64,000 nt of DNA from Bacteroidetes bacterium GWF2_33_16. Its GTDB lineage: Bacteria; Bacteroidota; Bacteroidia; Bacteroidales; UBA12077. Where the stretch lies: NCBI GenBank assembly GCA_001768565.1, contig MEOE01000012.1, forward strand, positions 51,659-115,658, written 5' to 3'. Positions 27,437 to 37,944 of the stretch are shown here, in pieces. A program made the translations under genes and the position numbers. The notes beneath the pieces were generated by a model, which worked only from the letters and a program-made list of their open reading frames with translations, was not told the origin of the DNA and made no database searches. Positions within the stretch are counted from its first letter, which is position 1. Every line of letters starts with the position of its first letter.

Positions 27437-28624
27437 TTAAACAAGCTGTTTAACAAGGTCAGCAGCCTCTTGCAATGTTGTTGCAGAATGTACCTCTAGT
27501 CCTGACTTATCGATTAACAATTTTCCTTCGGCAGCATTTGTACCCTGCAAACGTACAATTACAGGGACATTTATTGTTCCAATTGCTTTATAGGCATCAA
27601 CAACACCCTGTGCAACACGATCACAGCGGACAATACCACCAAAAATATTTATCAGAATAGCTTTAACATTGGGATCTTTAAGAATAATACGAAATCCAGC
27701 TTCTACAGTCTGAGCGTTTGCTGATCCACCCACATCAAGAAAATTTGCAGGATCGCCGCCAGCCAATTTAATTATATCCATAGTAGCCATTGCTAAACCA
27801 GCGCCATTTACCATACAACCCACATTGCCATCGAGTTTAACAAAATTCAGATTATATTTTCCAGCCTCAATCTCATTTGGATCTTCTTCGTTAAAATCGC
27901 GCATAACTTCATAATCTGGATGTCTATAAAGTGCATTGTCATCAAGATTCACTTTAGCATCTGCAGCCATTATTTTATTGTCTGATGTTTTAAACACAGG
28001 ATTAATTTCAAATAATGATGAATCGCTTTTTTCGTAAGCATTATAAAGGGCTAATACAAACTTAACCATATCTTTAAAAGCAGCACCATCAAGACCCAGG
28101 TTAAATGCTATCTTTCGAGCCTGAAAGGCTTGTATTCCAACTTTAGGATCAATTTCTTCCTTAAATATTAAATGAGGCGTTTTTTCAGCAACCGTTTCAA
28201 TATCCATTCCGCCTTCGGTTGAATACATTATAATATTTCTTCCTGATGCTCGGTTTAAAAGTACACTCATATAAAACTCCTGTATTTTACTTTCTCCCGG
28301 ATAGAAAATACTCTGTTCAATAAGAACTTTATTTACTTTTTTACCCTGAGGGCCAGTTTGATGCGTAACAAGATTCATTCCTATAATATCACCAGCATAT
28401 TTTTTAACTTCGTCAAGCGATTTAGCAATTTTCACTCCTCCCCCTTTACCTCGTCCACCGGCATGTATCTGAGCTTTTACAGCCCATGTAGTAACACCTG
28501 TTTTCTCTCCTATTTTCTTTGCAGCTTCAACTGCAGTTTCAACATTTTCGGCTATAATTCCTTCGGGTACAGCAACACCAAATTGCCTTAGAATACTTTT
28601 TGCCTGATATTCGTGTATATTCAT
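27437..28624 (-). CDS. sucC: Succinate--CoA ligase (ADP-forming), beta subunit
   Basis: TCA-cycle enzyme subunit joining succinate and CoA with ATP. It starts MNIHEYQAKSILRQFGV, then shows the ATP-grasp part (VKAQIHAGGRGKGGGVKIAK), NPVF, DAKVNLDDNALYRH and the C-terminal NIFGGIVRCDRVAQGV of the CoA-ligase domain. Length 395 aa is normal. The alpha subunit gene sucD is not adjacent. In anaerobic Bacteroidota the enzyme also serves succinate and propionate metabolism. Confidence 0.96.
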   Translation of the reverse strand: MNIHEYQAKSILRQFGVAVPEGIIAENVETAVEAAKKIGEKTGVTTWAVKAQIHAGGRGKGGGVKIAKSLDEVKKYAGDIIGMNLVTHQTGPQGKKVNKVLIEQSIFYPGESKIQEFYMSVLLNRASGRNIIMYSTEGGMDIETVAEKTPHLIFKEEIDPKVGIQAFQARKIAFNLGLDGAAFKDMVKFVLALYNAYEKSDSSLFEINPVFKTSDNKIMAADAKVNLDDNALYRHPDYEVMRDFNEEDPNEIEAGKYNLNFVKLDGNVGCMVNGAGLAMATMDIIKLAGGDPANFLDVGGSANAQTVEAGFRIILKDPNVKAILINIFGGIVRCDRVAQGVVDAYKAIGTINVPVIVRLQGTNAAEGKLLIDKSGLEVHSATTLQEAADLVKQLV

Positions 28625-28659
28625 ATTATAATTTGTTACTTTCTGATTAATAGTATTTA

Positions 28660-28691
28660 CGAAATTATCGAATTTTTATACATTTAACCAA
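28660..28691 (-). promoter_or_regulatory. Probable promoter for sucC
   Basis: Minus strand reads TTG (28691-28689), 21 bases, then TAATTTCG (28667-28660), one mismatch from TAnnTTTG. The sucC start lies about 36 bases on. Confidence 0.45.
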
Positions 28692-28721
28692 TTTTTACAA
28701 CAGAAATTTCTGCACAAAACT

Positions 28722-29258
28722 ATGAGAAAACTAAAGAATAGTGAGCTAAACAGGCTTAATGTTGATGAATATAGAAATTCAGAAAAAACCCCTATTGTGG
28801 TAATTCTTGATAACATAAGGAGTTTGAATAATATTGGAAGTGTTTTCAGAACAGCAGATGCTTTCCGAATCGAAAAAATATACTTGTGTGGAATAACTGC
28901 AACCCCACCACATCGGGATATTCAAAAAACTGCTCTTGGAGCTACAGAATCGGTAGATTGGGAATATTTTACCAATGGTATTGAAGCAATAATAGAGCTT
29001 AAAGAGAAAAACTACACGATAATCTCTATCGAACAAGTTGAGGGATCAGTATCGCTTGAAAAATTCGAGATCGCTGAAAACCAAAAATATGCTATTATAT
29101 TAGGTAACGAAGTTAAAGGAGTACAAGAGGAGTTAATTAATGCCAGTGACTATTGCATTGAAATTCCCCAATTTGGAACAAAGCATTCATTTAATATATC
29201 GGTAAGTGCAGGAATTGTACTTTGGGAATTGTATAAAAAAATAAATCTGGATAAATAA
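28722..29258 (+). CDS. TrmH/SpoU-family RNA 2'-O-methyltransferase
   Basis: Cytoplasmic SPOUT-fold methyltransferase acting on rRNA or tRNA ribose. The three SPOUT motifs are visible: NIRSLNNIGSVFRTADAF, then IILGNEVKGVQEE, and IPQFGTKHSFNISVSAGI. At 178 aa it has no extra N-terminal RNA-binding domain, as in TrmL/TrmH-like short forms. The exact target is not known. It is monocistronic and ends at a strong shared terminator. Confidence 0.9.
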   Translation: MRKLKNSELNRLNVDEYRNSEKTPIVVILDNIRSLNNIGSVFRTADAFRIEKIYLCGITATPPHRDIQKTALGATESVDWEYFTNGIEAIIELKEKNYTIISIEQVEGSVSLEKFEIAENQKYAIILGNEVKGVQEELINASDYCIEIPQFGTKHSFNISVSAGIVLWELYKKINLDK

Positions 29259-29288
29259 AAAAAGCGGTTCAATTGAACCGCTTTTTTT
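29257..29288. terminator. Bidirectional terminator, perfect palindrome
   Basis: A 32-base perfect inverted repeat (16 bases each side, core gcggttcaattgaaccgc) with A run and T run at its ends. It lies between the convergent RNA methyltransferase and TPR lipoprotein genes and can serve both. Confidence 0.93.
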
Positions 29289-29305
29289 AGTATTTTATAA
29301 TTCAA

Positions 29306-31024
29306 TTATTCAACAAGCGATTTAAATGTATCGTTTGCAAAATAAGCTCTAAATTCTAAATCAGTTTTGGCCATTTCTTTAAGTTCTGCTTTCTTTTCGA
29401 TAGCAGTTTTTAGGTTTTCCAAAACAATACCTTCGTTACCAATTCTTGCAGCAATAACAGCTTTCAAATAGTAATTCATTACACACTCTTCTTCAACTAC
29501 ATCGATAGTTTTCATAGCTGAATCGTTTTTACCAGCTAGTAACATAGCTAATGCAGTATTAAATGATTTGAAATCCTGGAAATAATTAACAGCAGCTTCA
29601 TAATCACCTGCCATTACTTTTAAAATACCTAAATTATAATTAACAGATTTACCTGCATCTGTTGATTCCAAAAATAATTTCTCAGCATTTTCTTTGTCGC
29701 CATTTAATAAAGCAATAACGCCTAAGTTATTTGTAATGATTGGATCACCAGATTTAATTTCATTAGCTTTTTCAAAATTAGCTTTTGCTTCAGCAATATT
29801 TTTCAATTTCATGTTTGTATAACCTAAGTTATTCCATGCTCTGAAACAACCAGGATATTTAACTGTAGCGGCAGCATAAATTTTAGCTTTATCTTCGTTA
29901 GTTTGAGCTAAATTTCCAGCATATAATAATTCTTCAATATTTAATGTATCTGGCTTATTCACTGCGAAATCAAGAAGTTGTTCATCAGAAAAACCAGTAG
30001 TTTCAACATTAACAACAATATCAGATCTTCTTAATTGTGGCAAAATCTCATCAGCTAAAACTTTATAAGTTGCAGAGATATTTTTGATTTCTTTCTCACG
30101 AACAACTGGATCTGAGTACATAGAAAGAACTCTTAAAATAATGTCTTTATCTTGAATAGTTGATGCTTCAACTAATTTTTTGAAACCGTCCCAATCTTCA
30201 GCAGTTGATTTCATTTGGTAAAGAGCAGTTACATCATCTTTATTCATTTTTGCTTTACCAACAACTTTTGCCAAATATTGATCAGCAGATTTTTTTCTTT
30301 CTTCTGATAATCTTTCGTTCATTTTTTCTGGTCCATCTGGAGAAGCGTAAGCAGAAATAATGATACCTTTAAATTCTTTTTCAGTTTTCTCAGTTGTTTC
30401 TTTTACAAATTTCTCGAGTTCTTTAACATCATCAGATGTTAATTCTGTTTTACGAACATCTGAACGTTGAATTACATAATGAATATCAGCAACTTTTGAT
30501 TCAGCTTTAACTCTCTGAAAGTTATCAGGGAAAGTTATTGCTTTTGGATCAACTTGAACTAATAATGGAGTTGAGATAATTCCATCAGCAACTTTTAGAG
30601 AACCTAACTCTAATTTTTTATCTTTAACAGAAGCAACAACCTTTACAGATAATTCCCCTTTTCTCATAGGTTCTTCATACTTAAATTCGCCAGGTAATTC
30701 AATTGCACCACCTGTTTCAAAAGCAATTACCTTATTATTTGCTTCAACTTTTTCGCCTTGGAAAGTTTTAGTTTCTCCAACTACTTCACCACCATTATAA
30801 TTATAAACAGGAGTAAACTCAACAATTGCGCTTTTGTTAAACCATTCGGCAGGAATATCACCGTTAATAGTGAATTTTACCATACCACCATGCATCTCCA
30901 ACACTTTAGGAGTTACATTATACTTTAGGTTAGAAGCTTCTTCTTTCATTTTGTCTAATCCGCCGCAACTACTTAATATAATTGCTGCAAACAAGAAAGA
31001 TGCTAAATAGTTGATTCTTTTCAT
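29306..31024 (-). CDS. TPR-containing outer-membrane lipoprotein with an OmpA-like segment
   Basis: Lipoprotein with signal peptide ending ILSSCGG (Cys at about 20). Residues 30-180 are beta-rich. Around residues 220-250 there is a segment resembling an OmpA peptidoglycan-binding core (ISAYASPDGPEKMNERLSEER), although the usual Asp/Arg residues are only partly kept. The C-terminal 200 residues hold three or four tetratricopeptide repeats (CFRAWNNLGYTNMKL, PIITNNLGVIALLNG, VNYNLGILKVMAGD). It is likely in the periplasm under the outer membrane. Function unknown. A -7-like TAAGTTTG is at 31076-31083. Confidence 0.82.
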   Translation of the reverse strand: MKRINYLASFLFAAIILSSCGGLDKMKEEASNLKYNVTPKVLEMHGGMVKFTINGDIPAEWFNKSAIVEFTPVYNYNGGEVVGETKTFQGEKVEANNKVIAFETGGAIELPGEFKYEEPMRKGELSVKVVASVKDKKLELGSLKVADGIISTPLLVQVDPKAITFPDNFQRVKAESKVADIHYVIQRSDVRKTELTSDDVKELEKFVKETTEKTEKEFKGIIISAYASPDGPEKMNERLSEERKKSADQYLAKVVGKAKMNKDDVTALYQMKSTAEDWDGFKKLVEASTIQDKDIILRVLSMYSDPVVREKEIKNISATYKVLADEILPQLRRSDIVVNVETTGFSDEQLLDFAVNKPDTLNIEELLYAGNLAQTNEDKAKIYAAATVKYPGCFRAWNNLGYTNMKLKNIAEAKANFEKANEIKSGDPIITNNLGVIALLNGDKENAEKLFLESTDAGKSVNYNLGILKVMAGDYEAAVNYFQDFKSFNTALAMLLAGKNDSAMKTIDVVEEECVMNYYLKAVIAARIGNEGIVLENLKTAIEKKAELKEMAKTDLEFRAYFANDTFKSLVE

Positions 31025-31138
31025 AGTTTGATTGATTATTTGTTTAAAATATTAGTTTATTCTTTCAATAGAATACAAACTTACTAATGTTTAGTCAAAA
31101 AAAAAATAATAACTTGGAAAATATTTAACATTAATGGG

Positions 31139-31774
31139 TTAAATAATGAGCCTATTTATTCCTTTTTCGTATTTTTTATAGAAAATTGCATTTTTAATGT
31201 TTTCATAATCCTCAGGATTTTCAACAAAATCCAGTTTATTAATATCTATTATTAGAAAGGCTATATCGTCTTGTTTTTTAAAAAAATCGAAATAACCATC
31301 CTGAAGCTTAGTAAGATACTCATCACTAATACCTTGCTCGTAATCTCGACCTCGTTTACGTATATTCTTTTTTAGATTTGCTACATCTTGGTGCAAATAC
31401 ACGTACAAATCAGGCTTTGGTATTGATCTATAAATTATATCAAATATCTGACGGTAAAGATTATATTCATCATCTTTCAATGTAGATTTAGCAAAGATGA
31501 GTGATTTCATAAAATAATAATCGGCTACCGTAAATGCTTTAAATAAATCACGAGAGGTTACTTCATTATTAAGTTGATGATAACGTTCGGCGAGAAATGA
31601 TAGTTCGAGTTGGAATGAATATTTATCGGGTTCATTATAAAATTTTGGAAGAAAAGGATTGTCGGCAAATTGCTCCAGAATAAGTTTTGCATTATATTCA
31701 GAGGCAATACGCTTTGCAAAACTTGTTTTACCGGCACCAATATTTCCTTCTATTACTAAATAACTAAGTTCCAC
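31139..31774 (-). CDS. Deoxynucleoside kinase
   Basis: Phosphorylates deoxynucleosides (deoxyadenosine, deoxycytidine or deoxyguanosine) in the salvage route. The P-loop GNIGAGKTS is at residues 9-17, the substrate-binding part holds LEQFADNPFLPKFY, and the lid has RKRGRDYEQGI. Length 211 aa fits the bacterial dNK family (related to dGK/dAK). Base specificity cannot be read. It is monocistronic. Confidence 0.9.
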   Translation of the reverse strand: MELSYLVIEGNIGAGKTSFAKRIASEYNAKLILEQFADNPFLPKFYNEPDKYSFQLELSFLAERYHQLNNEVTSRDLFKAFTVADYYFMKSLIFAKSTLKDDEYNLYRQIFDIIYRSIPKPDLYVYLHQDVANLKKNIRKRGRDYEQGISDEYLTKLQDGYFDFFKKQDDIAFLIIDINKLDFVENPEDYENIKNAIFYKKYEKGINRLII

Positions 31775-31870
31775 GTAAAATGATTTAAAATTTTAAAAGC
31801 TGCTTCAAAGATAAACTTCAAAACAGCTTCTAAAAATATTTGCAATTATAATTTATAAACAATTCTAAAA

Positions 31871-33982
31871 CTATTCAGTATAAATAGGTTTCGCATTCGT
31901 ATTTTTAAAAATAAATGATAACCTATCAGCAGCTTCATCAATTCTCATTGATGTAGGCTTACCAGCACCATGACCAGCTTTTGTTTGAATACGAATAATA
32001 ACGGGTTTTTTTCCTATATATTTTTCCTGTAAGGTTGCAATATACTTAAATGAATGTGCTGGAACAACTCTATCATCATGATCGGCTGTAATTACCATTA
32101 TTGCTGGGTACTGAGCATTATCACTTATATTGTGTAAAGGTGAATAACTATATAAATTTTCAAAATGCACCGAATCTTTGCTTGAACCATACTCATCAAC
32201 CCAGGCCCATCCAATAGTAAATAAGTGGAAACGTAACATATCCATAACTCCTACTTCTGGAAAAGCAACTGCATATAGGTCTGGTCGTTGATTAACAACA
32301 GCTCCTATAAGCAAACCTCCATTTGAACCACCTCTAACAGCAAGCTTTTTAGGTGATGTATAACCTTGGTTAATAAGGTATTCGGAAGCAGCAATAAAAT
32401 CATCAAAAACATTTTGCTTATTTAAGCCCATTCCTGCTTTATGCCAGTTTTCGCCATATTCTCCACCGCCACGTATATTAGCAAGTGCAAAAACACCTCC
32501 ATTTTCAAGCAAAATAAGTCTTTCGGCACTAAATGATGGCAATTGATTGCGATTAAAACCCCCACATGAATAAAGTAATGTCGGATTCTTACCATCAAGT
32601 TTCAATTCTTTCTTATGCACAATAAACATAGGAATTTTCGTACCATCTTTACTAGTATAAAAAACCTGTTTAGTTTCATATTTGCTAAAATCAAAATCTA
32701 TTTTTGGTTCAAAGAATGGTTTTAATGAGTTATCATCAGTATTATATACAAACACGGTATTGGGAACTGTAAATGAAACAAAACTAAAAAACACTTCGTT
32801 TTCGTTAAATAGTCCGTTCATTTTACCAACACTTCCTATTGCTGGCAATTCAATATCAGAAATAAAATCTCCATTTATATTATAAACTTCGAGTTTTGTT
32901 TGAGCATCTTTTAAATATGAAGCAATAATCTTTCCACCTGCTAATTTACAACTTGTTAAAACATCTTTCTTTTCAGGGATAATATCAACCCAATTTCCAA
33001 TATCGAGAGAGTTAACATTTATTCGAACAAGTTTATATTTCGGAGAATTGTAATTAGTAAGTACTACAAGGTTATTATCTACGTGATCAAGGACTGAATA
33101 ATCATAATTAAAACCAGTAGTCAATTTAATAAAATTATCATTTTTATGAAGATTTTTCACGTATAGATTATTCCCATTAGTTGATTGAGTTTCATAAATG
33201 AATAGATATTTTTCGTCGGTAGAAACCTGAGCTCTATAGTTTCTTGCTGAATATTCGGGGTTTTCATAAATAATATCATCTTTTGATGATCCTAATTTAT
33301 GATAATAAACTTTTTGGTATTTATTTATTCCTGATAATTCAGCTCCTGCAATAGGTGCCTCGTAACTACTATAAAAAAATCCGTCTTTATACCACGCGAT
33401 ACCTGAAAATTTAACCCATTGAATATGATCATCAAGATCTTGCCCTGTTTCAATATCTCTAACAAATATTTCGTTCCAATCAGAACCACCTTTTGAAATC
33501 TGATATGCCAGATATTTTCCATCATTTGAAATAGAATATCCACCAAGAGCAACAGTACCATCTTCTGATAATGTATTTGGATCAAGTAATACTTTAGGCT
33601 CATCTGTTAAAATATTTTGCGTATAAAGGATATCTTGATTTTGCAAACCATTATTTTTAAAAAAGAAATATTTACCTGCTTTTTTAAATGGGGCCTGCAT
33701 TGTTTCAAAGTTCCATAAATCGGTAAGGCGGTTTTTTATTTTTTCACGATAAGGGATTTGAGCCAGGTATGAAAATGTTACTTCGTTTTGTGCTTTAACC
33801 CAATCTTGTGTTTCTTGTGATTTGTCATCTTCAAGCCATCGATATGGATCGGCTACTTCAACTCCAAAATAAACATCCTTTTGATCCACCTTTTTGGTTT
33901 CGGGATATTGAATTGTTCTTTTGTTGCATGAAATCATTGCTAACAGAGCAATTAACAAAACTGGAGAAATCTTATGTAACAT
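31871..33982 (-). CDS. Prolyl oligopeptidase family serine peptidase (S9A), lipoprotein
   Basis: Cleaves peptides after proline. A lipoprotein signal is seen (ALLAMISCNK, Cys at about 19). The N-terminal 420 residues form the seven-bladed propeller (starting DPYRWLEDD, typical for S9A), and the C-terminal alpha/beta-hydrolase part carries the nucleophile in RGGSNGGLLIGAV, the Asp in ITADHDDRVVPAHSFKY and the His in KAGHGAG. Length 703 aa is standard. It should be periplasmic or attached to the outer membrane, for peptide scavenging. Confidence 0.94.
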   Translation of the reverse strand: MLHKISPVLLIALLAMISCNKRTIQYPETKKVDQKDVYFGVEVADPYRWLEDDKSQETQDWVKAQNEVTFSYLAQIPYREKIKNRLTDLWNFETMQAPFKKAGKYFFFKNNGLQNQDILYTQNILTDEPKVLLDPNTLSEDGTVALGGYSISNDGKYLAYQISKGGSDWNEIFVRDIETGQDLDDHIQWVKFSGIAWYKDGFFYSSYEAPIAGAELSGINKYQKVYYHKLGSSKDDIIYENPEYSARNYRAQVSTDEKYLFIYETQSTNGNNLYVKNLHKNDNFIKLTTGFNYDYSVLDHVDNNLVVLTNYNSPKYKLVRINVNSLDIGNWVDIIPEKKDVLTSCKLAGGKIIASYLKDAQTKLEVYNINGDFISDIELPAIGSVGKMNGLFNENEVFFSFVSFTVPNTVFVYNTDDNSLKPFFEPKIDFDFSKYETKQVFYTSKDGTKIPMFIVHKKELKLDGKNPTLLYSCGGFNRNQLPSFSAERLILLENGGVFALANIRGGGEYGENWHKAGMGLNKQNVFDDFIAASEYLINQGYTSPKKLAVRGGSNGGLLIGAVVNQRPDLYAVAFPEVGVMDMLRFHLFTIGWAWVDEYGSSKDSVHFENLYSYSPLHNISDNAQYPAIMVITADHDDRVVPAHSFKYIATLQEKYIGKKPVIIRIQTKAGHGAGKPTSMRIDEAADRLSFIFKNTNAKPIYTE

Positions 33983-34135
33983 GATATTACGTTTTATATT
34001 TATTTAAATCATTTCTTATTTTGAATTAATAAAGATACTTAATAAGTGCTAAATTATTCAAAATTATGCCCATAAATTTAATAAAGAAATAAGTGTTTTC
34101 AAAATGCGAATCAATGAGTTGCACTTAAAACTAAA

Positions 34136-34161
34136 AATGGCCTGATTTTCATCAGGCCATT
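34136..34161 (-). terminator. Terminator of the rpsO-pnp unit
   Basis: A perfect 11-bp stem (aatggcctgat / atcaggccatt) with a 4-base loop, followed on the minus strand by a T run (34133-34137). It begins 11 bases after the pnp stop. Confidence 0.9.
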
Positions 34162-34171
34162 ATATTCTAAA

Positions 34172-36310
34172 TTATTCTTCTTTTTTCTTTTCAGGTCTTG
34201 GTAGCAAGACTTTTCGCGACAGTTTAAGCTTTCCACTTCGCTGATCAATTTCAATTACCTTAACTTCAATTTCTTGTCCCTCTTTTAGAGCGTCTTCAAC
34301 TTTCTCTAAACGTTTCCAGTCTATTTCAGAAATATGCAATAATCCATCTTTTCCGGGTAGTATTTCAACAAAAGCACCAAAAGCTACTATTGACTTAACT
34401 ACTCCTTTATAAACCTGACCTACTTCAGGAACTTCTATAATACCTTTTATTCTGAACAATGCTTTTTCAATTGCTTCAAGATTTTCGGCAAAAACATCAA
34501 CAATACCTGTATCACCTTCTTGAGTAATGGTAATAGTAGAACCTGTTTTCTCTTGAATATCCTGAATAATTTTTCCACCAGGACCGATAACTGCGCCAAT
34601 CATATCTTTAGGAATTGTAATTTGAACAATTCGAGGAGTATGTGGCTTGTAATCAGCTCTAGGCACAGAAATGGTTTCGAGTATTTTATTCAAAATATGT
34701 GCTCTGCCTTTATTTGCCTGATCTAATGCTTTGGTAAGAATCTCATACGATAAGCCTTCAATCTTAATATCCATTTGGCAAGCAGTAATTCCATTTACAG
34801 TACCAGTAACTTTAAAGTCCATGTCACCCAAATGATCTTCATCACCTAGAATATCTGATAAAACAGCAAACTTACCTGTTTTTGTATCGGTAATTAGTCC
34901 CATTGCAATACCAGAAACAGGTCGTTTAATTTTAACACCTGCATCCATTAAGGCAAGAGTACCAGCGCAAACCGTAGCCATTGATGACGATCCGTTTGAT
35001 TCAAGAATATCGGATACAACACGAATAGCATAAGGATTTTCTGCTCCAGAAGGAATCATTCTTTTTAAGGCTCTGTGAGCAAGATTTCCGTGACCAATTT
35101 CACGACGACCTGTACCTCTATAAGGACGAGCTTCGCCAGTTGAAAATGGAGGGAAATTATAATGCAAAACAAACTTTTCTGTTCCACGAACCATAACCTG
35201 ATCAATCATTTTCTCGTCAAGTTTTGTTCCTAATGTTACAGTAGTTAACGATTGTGTTTCGCCACGTGTGAAAATTGCCGAACCATGAGCTGCAGGCAAA
35301 TAATCAATTTCACTCCAGATAGGTCTGATTTCATCTGTTTTTCTGCCATCAAGACGAATTCCTTCGTCTAAAATAAGGTTACGAACAGCTTCTTTTTCAA
35401 CATCATGGAAATATCTTCCAACTAAACCTTCGTTTACTTCTTCTTCTGGTTTTTCAGCTTTCAACATTTCAACAAAATCAGTTTTGATCTTATCGAAAGC
35501 ATCTGAACGTTCATGTTTTGCTTTGAATGTTTTAGCTGTTTCGTATGTTTTTGAATAAAGCTCTTTTTTAATTCTTTCGCGTAATGCTTCATCATTATTT
35601 TCGTGGCAATATTCGCGTTTTACAACGCCAAGTTGTTTTGCCAACTCCATTTGAGCAGTACATTGTACTTTAATGATTTGATGAGCAAATTTAATTGCTT
35701 CTAACATTTCTGTTTCGGAAACCTCGTTCATTTCGCCTTCGACCATCATTACATTATCGAAAGTAGCTGCTACCATAATATCGATATCGGCACGTTCGAG
35801 CTCAGTAAATGTTGGATTAATAACCAATTTACCATCAACACGAGCAACGCGAGCTTCGGAAATAGGACCATTAAATGGAATATTAGAAACACTTAATGCT
35901 GCTGATGCAGCTAAACCAGCTAATGCATCGGGCATAGCATCTTTATCGGCAGAAATTAGGTCAACATTTACAAATGTTTCAGCATGGAAATTATCCGGGA
36001 ATAATGGTCGTAATGCTCTATCAATTAATCTTGAAACAAGAATCTCATAATCGGATGGTCTTGCTTCACGTTTTAGAAATCCACCTGGGAAACGGCCAAA
36101 AGATGCAAACTTTTCTTTGTATTCAACTGACAAGGGCATAAAATCAACATTCTCTTTTGCTTCTTTTGCTGAAACTACTGTTGCAAGAAGCATTGTGCGC
36201 CCCATTTTTACTACAACCGATCCATCGGCTTGTTTTGCCAATTTACCTGTTTCAATGGTGATAACACGTCCATCACCAAGGTCGATTGTTTTCTCTACTA
36301 AATTGTACAT
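34172..36310 (-). CDS. pnp: Polyribonucleotide nucleotidyltransferase
   Basis: 3'-5' phosphorolytic RNase of the degradosome type. Two RNase PH domains are seen (first about residues 10-140, second about 310-530 with [22 protein letters not shown] and [15 protein letters not shown]), then a KH domain ([20 protein letters not shown]) and a C-terminal S1 domain ([34 protein letters not shown]). Length 712 aa is typical. It lies behind rpsO, as in many bacteria; the 82-base gap allows coupled transcription. Confidence 0.97.
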   Translation of the reverse strand: MYNLVEKTIDLGDGRVITIETGKLAKQADGSVVVKMGRTMLLATVVSAKEAKENVDFMPLSVEYKEKFASFGRFPGGFLKREARPSDYEILVSRLIDRALRPLFPDNFHAETFVNVDLISADKDAMPDALAGLAASAALSVSNIPFNGPISEARVARVDGKLVINPTFTELERADIDIMVAATFDNVMMVEGEMNEVSETEMLEAIKFAHQIIKVQCTAQMELAKQLGVVKREYCHENNDEALRERIKKELYSKTYETAKTFKAKHERSDAFDKIKTDFVEMLKAEKPEEEVNEGLVGRYFHDVEKEAVRNLILDEGIRLDGRKTDEIRPIWSEIDYLPAAHGSAIFTRGETQSLTTVTLGTKLDEKMIDQVMVRGTEKFVLHYNFPPFSTGEARPYRGTGRREIGHGNLAHRALKRMIPSGAENPYAIRVVSDILESNGSSSMATVCAGTLALMDAGVKIKRPVSGIAMGLITDTKTGKFAVLSDILGDEDHLGDMDFKVTGTVNGITACQMDIKIEGLSYEILTKALDQANKGRAHILNKILETISVPRADYKPHTPRIVQITIPKDMIGAVIGPGGKIIQDIQEKTGSTITITQEGDTGIVDVFAENLEAIEKALFRIKGIIEVPEVGQVYKGVVKSIVAFGAFVEILPGKDGLLHISEIDWKRLEKVEDALKEGQEIEVKVIEIDQRSGKLKLSRKVLLPRPEKKKEE

Positions 36311-36392
36311 ATATGTTTTATTAAAATTAAAATGTGCTAACAGCTTTAATATATTAAGAAAAAAGGCAATGTAAAAATTGCCCTTTCTAATT

Positions 36393-36665
36393 TTATTTAC
36401 GAATATTTAGATCTTTAATTAAAACACGATATTTCTCAATATCCTTTTCTTTTAAATAATCGAGTAATCTTCTTCTACGACCAACAAGTTTAAGGAGAGC
36501 TCTTTGAGTGCTAAAATCCTTTTTGTTTATTTTTAAATGTTCGGTTAAATGACCTATACGATGAGTATAAAGAGCAATTTGTCCCTCTGTTGAACCTGTA
36601 TTTGTTTCAGATTTTCCATACACTTTAAAAATTTCTTGCTTTTTCTCTACTGTTAAATAGCTCAT
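36393..36665 (-). CDS. rpsO: 30S ribosomal protein S15
   Basis: Primary 16S rRNA-binding protein of the small subunit. The family pattern is intact: [22 protein letters not shown], then [23 protein letters not shown]. Length 90 aa is exactly that expected. The rpsO-pnp order is conserved across bacteria, and a good promoter lies upstream. Confidence 0.97.
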   Translation of the reverse strand: MSYLTVEKKQEIFKVYGKSETNTGSTEGQIALYTHRIGHLTEHLKINKKDFSTQRALLKLVGRRRRLLDYLKEKDIEKYRVLIKDLNIRK

Positions 36666-36712
36666 ACTTTTTTGTTTTTTAAATTATTCTATTCTTGAAT
36701 ATTAAAGATTTG

Positions 36713-36742
36713 CAAAAGTATCTATTTTTTTTAATTCATCAA
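36713..36742 (-). promoter_or_regulatory. Bacteroidota-type promoter for rpsO-pnp
   Basis: Minus strand reads TTG (36742-36740), 19 bases, then TACTTTTG (36720-36713), an exact TAnnTTTG match. The rpsO start lies about 48 bases on. Confidence 0.7.
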
Positions 36743-36915
36743 TACAATTTGACAAAAAAAGTAAAAACAAAATGAGAAATATTTGTTGTAATAGCATAAA
36801 TCACTGAGATATTGGATAAATAAATTCAATTCTAAAATTGTCTTTCCCAATTATTATGTGCCAGTATGTAAAAAATAGAATTCTCGCTAATAATAATATT
36901 TTGATGATTATATAA

Positions 36916-37944
36916 CTAATTATTAAATAAAACCTTTTTAAGATTATCAATTTGTTCAGGATTTCCAAGTACAAAGATCTGATCGTTAGCAGAAATTTTA
37001 ACCTGAGGAGAAGGATTTACAATATAGCTATTGTCGCTGGTTTTAAGTCCAATAATATTAGCACCTGTAGTTCGACGAATGGCCCAATCTCCAATTGTTT
37101 TTTCAGCAAATCCTTTTGCAAGTCCCTTACACGAAATTTCCTCAATATAAACACCTTCGTTACTGCTAAGCATAATGTAATCCAGAAAATCAACAACATC
37201 GGGCTGAGCAACTAATTTAGCCATTCGCTGACCTCCAATTTTGTCGGGCATAATAACATTTGTTGCACCTGCACTTCGAAGTTTTCTATCCGAATTAAAA
37301 CTGGATGCCCGGCTAATTATCGTAAGGCTTTTATTTATTGTTCTAGCGGTGATAACAACGAACAGATTATCTGCATCGTTGGGCATAGCAGTAATAAGAG
37401 CCGCAGCCGAATCAATACGAGCAGCAAGCAATGTTTCGTCTTCGGTAGCATCGCCTTGTATATAAAGCAATTCTGCATTTGCGCGAATAGATTCTATTGT
37501 TTCATCCTTATTATCGATAATTACAACTTGATAATTATGACGTTTAAGTTCTTCAATAGCTTGTCGCCCGTTTCTGCCATATCCACAAACTATGACATGA
37601 TTGCTTAGCTTTTCAATTTTGCTTTTCACTTTATTATCTTTTAAATAATTTCTAAAAACTCCATCAACAATATATCGGGTAAGGGTTGTAACTGCATAAG
37701 CAAAAATACCAAATGAAATAATTATTAGGAACGCTGTAAAAAACTGGCCTGCTGGTGATAATGGATGGACTTCTCTAAAACCAACAGTCGAAATGGTTAT
37801 TATGGTCATAAAAAAGGCATCTGGAAAATTGAACCTTTCAATACCCATAAAACCTAAAGTACCAATTATAAAAACAAGGAATAATAATCCTATTGAAAAA
37901 TATATTGATCGAAAGTTTTCTTTTCCCAGTCTTGTTTTATTCAT
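36916..37944 (-). CDS. Potassium channel with RCK (TrkA-N/TrkA-C) domains
   Basis: Two-helix K+ channel: TM1 (about residues 13-35), a pore loop with TISTVGFREVHPL, TM2 (about 67-90), then a cytoplasmic TrkA-N domain with the nucleotide motif VIVCGYGRNGRQ and a TrkA-C domain at the end (KISANDQIFVLGNPEQI). The selectivity filter reads TVGFR rather than TVGYG, so the second glycine is replaced. The start overlaps the stop of the DUF2851 gene by four bases, so the two are coupled. Predicted role: gated K+ flow. Confidence 0.9.
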   Translation of the reverse strand: MNKTRLGKENFRSIYFSIGLLFLVFIIGTLGFMGIERFNFPDAFFMTIITISTVGFREVHPLSPAGQFFTAFLIIISFGIFAYAVTTLTRYIVDGVFRNYLKDNKVKSKIEKLSNHVIVCGYGRNGRQAIEELKRHNYQVVIIDNKDETIESIRANAELLYIQGDATEDETLLAARIDSAAALITAMPNDADNLFVVITARTINKSLTIISRASSFNSDRKLRSAGATNVIMPDKIGGQRMAKLVAQPDVVDFLDYIMLSSNEGVYIEEISCKGLAKGFAEKTIGDWAIRRTTGANIIGLKTSDNSYIVNPSPQVKISANDQIFVLGNPEQIDNLKKVLFNN

